Source: Sterolibacterium denitrificans (GTDB taxonomy: Bacteria; Pseudomonadota; Gammaproteobacteria; Burkholderiales; Rhodocyclaceae). Taken from it: a stretch of DNA of 64,000 bases. A program made the translations under genes and the position numbers. The DNA is taken from NCBI RefSeq assembly GCF_900174485.1, contig NZ_LT837803.1, positions 2,557,305-2,621,304 of the forward strand. The letters run 5' to 3'. Below, in pieces: positions 61,705 through 64,000 of the stretch. The notes beneath the pieces are model-generated. The model was given only the letters and a program-made list of their open reading frames with translations, searched no databases and was not told the origin of the DNA. Within the stretch, counting starts at the first letter, position 1, and each line of letters starts with the position of its first letter.

Positions 61705-62028
61705 TCAGCGCTGGAGCTTGTCGAACTTGCTCTCGACCTTGGCCCACTCGTCGGCCTCGGGCAGCGCGTCCTTGCGTTCGATGATGGGCTTCCAGAGCTT
61801 GGCAAGCTCGGCATTCAACGGCGTGAAATGCTCCTGCCCAGCGGGCACGTCATCCTCGGCAAAAATCGCCTCGACCGGACACTCGGCCACGCACAGCGTG
61901 CAATCGATGCACTCGTCCGGATCGATGACGAGAAAATTCGCTCCCTCGCGGAAGGCATCCACCGGACACACATCAACACAGTCGGTGTATTTGCACTGTA
62001 TGCAGGATTCGGTTACCACGTAAGTCAT
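61705..62028 (-). CDS. fdxA: 7Fe ferredoxin FdxA
   Basis: 107 residues. Cys9, 12, 17, 21 and Cys40, 43, 46, 50 (one less when the Met is removed) match the Azotobacter ferredoxin I ligand positions for a 3Fe-4S and a 4Fe-4S cluster, and the tail [20 protein letters not shown] is typical. A low-potential electron carrier of the cytoplasm. TATAAT on the minus strand at 62072-62067 may be its -10. Confidence 0.96.
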   Translation of the reverse strand: MTYVVTESCIQCKYTDCVDVCPVDAFREGANFLVIDPDECIDCTLCVAECPVEAIFAEDDVPAGQEHFTPLNAELAKLWKPIIERKDALPEADEWAKVESKFDKLQR

Positions 62029-62412
62029 GTCACTGCACCTCGCAGAATGGCGGAATCGCCGGGGAAATTATACGGCAAGCCCATTCCGCCCGCGCCGGGC
62101 GGCCTGCCGCCAGGTGGCTGTCCGGCGGACAGACAGGCCAACGAGAATCGGGTAATATGCACGGACACGCGGCCAGCAGCACCGCGGCTGCCGGCGGTGG
62201 CGAACCATCTTCACACTGCCTCGCGCTGCCTCACACTACCGTCTCCCGGCCGCCTGCATCGCACGGATTCGTCCAGATCACTCCCCATCCTTTCATCCCA
62301 CGCGTCCATGCCACGCTCCACTGACACTGGAACGACGCCTGCATGACTCCCGACTCCGCGACCTGACGCCGCGCCCGAATTCCGGATTTGTACAACACAC
62401 TCAGAGGACCCC
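62029..62412. other. Divergent spacer between fdxA and trxA
   Basis: 384 bp without a convincing gene. It contains the possible fdxA -10, a hairpin CTGTCC (62118-62123) with GGACAG (62127-62132), a decamer array at 62210-62239, and the trxA ribosome-binding site AGAGGA. No clear sigma-70 pair for trxA was found. Confidence 0.55.
62210..62239. repeat. Decamer tandem array, 3 units
   Basis: TTCACACTGC (62210-62219), CTCGCGCTGC (62220-62229), CTCACACTAC (62230-62239), in the fdxA-trxA spacer. Confidence 0.75.
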
Positions 62413-62739
62413 ATGAGCGAACACACACACCCCGTCTCCGACGCCACTTTCAAGAGCGAAGTGCTTGAATCCACCACGCCCGTCCTGCTCGACTACTGGG
62501 CCGAGTGGTGCGGCCCATGCAAGATGATTGCCCCCATCCTCGACGAAATCGCCCAGGAATACGCCGGCAAGCTCAAGGTGGCGAAGATGAACATCGACGA
62601 AAACCAGAAGACGCCGGGCGAATTCGGCATCCGCGGCATTCCCACCCTGATGCTGTTCAAGGGCGGCAACGTCGAGGCGACCAAGGTCGGCGCCCTGTCG
62701 AAATCGCAACTCACGGCTTTTATTGACAGTCATCTCTGA
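62413..62739 (+). CDS. trxA: Thioredoxin
   Basis: 108 residues, single thioredoxin fold with active site [15 protein letters not shown] and cis-proline [10 protein letters not shown]. General cytoplasmic disulfide reductase. AGAGGA precedes the ATG. trxA then rho is a common order, though here they are 286 bp apart. Confidence 0.96.
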   Translation: MSEHTHPVSDATFKSEVLESTTPVLLDYWAEWCGPCKMIAPILDEIAQEYAGKLKVAKMNIDENQKTPGEFGIRGIPTLMLFKGGNVEATKVGALSKSQLTAFIDSHL

Positions 62740-63025
62740 TCCGGATAAAGTCCGGCCCCGGTATTGCCCGAACGGCGGCGCCTGCAAGGATATCGCTGCG
62801 CTGACAGCCTCTACTCCACGCGCCGCCCGCACTGCTTCGGTTTCCGGCAATCCGTCATCTGCAATTCCAGAAATCCCCAAAGCGTCCAACTCCTCCCGAG
62901 TTTTCTGCCAGACACTCCCCCGGTCTTCGCAACCGCGCGATCATTTCCTGCGTGCGCGAATCCTCATGGCGTGCTCCTGACTGGCCACTCGTCCATCATC
63001 GCCTTACATCCATCAGGCTTTCCAC
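62740..63025 (-). pseudogene. Possible gene relic between trxA and rho
   Basis: No intact gene. On the minus strand around 62820-62980 two neighbouring frames look protein-like and seem to belong together: HEDSRTQEMIARLRRPGE in one, then VWQKTREELDALGISGIADD followed by LPETEAVRAAR in another, with a frame change near 62915. The second frame runs on into the trxA antisense strand without a natural stop. It may be a decayed small gene, or chance. I do not recognise the family. Confidence 0.25.
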
Positions 63026-64000
63026 ATGCACTTTTCGGAGCTCAAAGTTCTCCACGTCAGCCAGTTGCTCGACATGGCTGTTGCCGACGAAATCGACGGC
63101 GCCTACCGCATGCGCAAGCAGGAACTGATTTTCGCCCTGCTCAAGAACCGCGCCAAGAAAGGCGAAACCATCGTCAGCGACGGCGTGCTCGAAGTCCTCT
63201 CCGACGGCTACGGCTTCCTGCGCACGCCCGACACCTCCTACCTCGCCAGCCCCGACGACATTTACGTCTCGCCTTCGCAGATCCGCCGCTTCAATCTGCA
63301 CACCGGCGACACCATCGAAGGCGAGATCCGCATGCCCAAGGATGGCGAACGCTACTTCGCCCTGGTCAAGGTCTATAGCGTCAATGGCGAATCGCCGGAA
63401 GCCTCGAAGAACAAGATCCTCTTCGAGAACCTGACGCCGCTGCACCCCGAAGAACACCTGCGCCTCGAACGCGAGATTCGCGCCGAGGAAAACACCACTT
63501 CGCGCGTCATCGACATCGTCGCCCCGATCGGCAAGGGCCAGCGCGGCCTGCTGGTCGCCAGCCCGAAAAGCGGCAAGACGGTGATGATGCAGCACATCGC
63601 CCATGCCATCGCCGCCAACCACCCGGACGTCGAACTGATCGTCCTGCTGATCGACGAGCGCCCCGAGGAAGTCACCGAAATGCAGCGCTCGGTGCGCGGC
63701 GAAGTGGTCGCCTCGACCTTCGACGAGCCGGCCGCACGCCACGTCCAGGTGGCCGAGATGGTCATCGAAAAAGCCAAGCGCCTGGTCGAGCACAAGAAGG
63801 ACGTGGTCATCCTGCTCGATTCCATCACACGCCTGGCGCGCGCCTACAACACCGTCGCGCCGTCATCCGGCAAGGTACTCACCGGCGGCGTCGATGCCAA
63901 CGCCCTGCAACGCCCCAAGCGCTTCTTCGGCGCGGCGCGCAACATCGAAGAAGGCGGCTCGCTGACCATCATCGCCACCGCCCTGATCGACACCGGCAGC
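63026..64000 (+). CDS. rho: Transcription termination factor Rho (5' part)
   Basis: The first 325 codons; the gene runs off the window. [18 protein letters not shown], the RNA-binding OB fold ([20 protein letters not shown]), P-loop [12 protein letters not shown], Walker [17 protein letters not shown] and the Q-loop region [20 protein letters not shown] are present. Hexameric RNA helicase that ends transcription. The ATG at 63026 fits the family; the ribosome-binding site is weak. Confidence 0.97.
   Translation, partial: MHFSELKVLHVSQLLDMAVADEIDGAYRMRKQELIFALLKNRAKKGETIVSDGVLEVLSDGYGFLRTPDTSYLASPDDIYVSPSQIRRFNLHTGDTIEGEIRMPKDGERYFALVKVYSVNGESPEASKNKILFENLTPLHPEEHLRLEREIRAEENTTSRVIDIVAPIGKGQRGLLVASPKSGKTVMMQHIAHAIAANHPDVELIVLLIDERPEEVTEMQRSVRGEVVASTFDEPAARHVQVAEMVIEKAKRLVEHKKDVVILLDSITRLARAYNTVAPSSGKVLTGGVDANALQRPKRFFGAARNIEEGGSLTIIATALIDTGS

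Overview
The window is a gene-dense, GC-rich piece of a bacterial chromosome with almost all its genes recognisable. The gene orders flhB-flhA-flhF-flhG..fliA, iscR-iscS-iscU-iscA-hscB-hscA-fdx-iscX and fimV..truA-trpF-trpB-trpA-accD-folC-dedD-cvpA-purF-metZ are those of a betaproteobacterium. The Asd, FimV and entericidin types point towards Rhodocyclales or related Nitrosomonadales-like lineages. This placement comes from synteny and protein flavour only. No rRNA, tRNA, insertion sequence, prophage or CRISPR array was seen.

Layout. 1-1.3 kb: end of a BepA-like protease gene, then flgM-flgN (+). 1.4-16.1 kb: a long minus-strand motility block, in transcription order cheV-cheV-cheY-cheZ-cheA-flhB-flhA-flhF-flhG-wbqC-like-fliA-motC-motD. 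16.4-21.7 kb: a hotdog thioesterase, a small exported protein and a large MASE1-PAS-GGDEF-EAL protein. 21.9-28.9 kb (+): mfd, a DAHP synthase, a DUF1015 protein, then a cold-shock protein, IF-1 and a small winged-helix protein. 29.0-38.3 kb (-): zinc-ribbon membrane protein, tatD, the complete ISC iron-sulfur operon with a second cysteine desulfurase inserted behind iscR, and cysE; trmJ follows. 39.2-43.9 kb (+): suhB, aroC, an MFS transporter, an entericidin-type lipoprotein and asd. 44.0-58.5 kb (+): fimV to metZ and a DUF2189 membrane protein. 58.6-62.0 kb (-): EthD-domain protein, ubiX, fadD and a 7Fe ferredoxin. 62.4-64 kb (+): trxA and the start of rho.

How they work together. The motility block supplies the sigma-28/anti-sigma pair (FliA/FlgM), the FlhF/FlhG polar-placement pair, the export gate FlhA/FlhB, the alternative stator MotC/MotD, and a chemotaxis core with two CheV adaptors and a CheZ phosphatase. 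CysE makes the cysteine precursor next to the ISC operon, whose desulfurase consumes cysteine; the IscR-regulated promoter starts inside the end of cysE. AroG, AroC, TrpF, TrpB and TrpA are aromatic amino-acid steps, and Asd and MetZ belong to the aspartate/methionine branch.

The most unusual signal is not a gene. At least twelve spacers carry a short, imperfect tandem array (units of about 5-11 bp, 3-6 copies), and the unit sequence differs at nearly every locus. One array lies inside a reading frame (EthD gene) and encodes repeated x-G-E tripeptides. Separately, three copies of a TCATTCCCGC palindrome sit in spacers. Other points of interest: an FlhG whose Walker A lysines are both arginine, a lower-GC wbqC-like gene splitting flhG from fliA, a CheZ with a duplicated N-terminal helix motif, a csp leader able to form two exclusive hairpins, and a degenerate CZB-like tail on the GGDEF-EAL protein.
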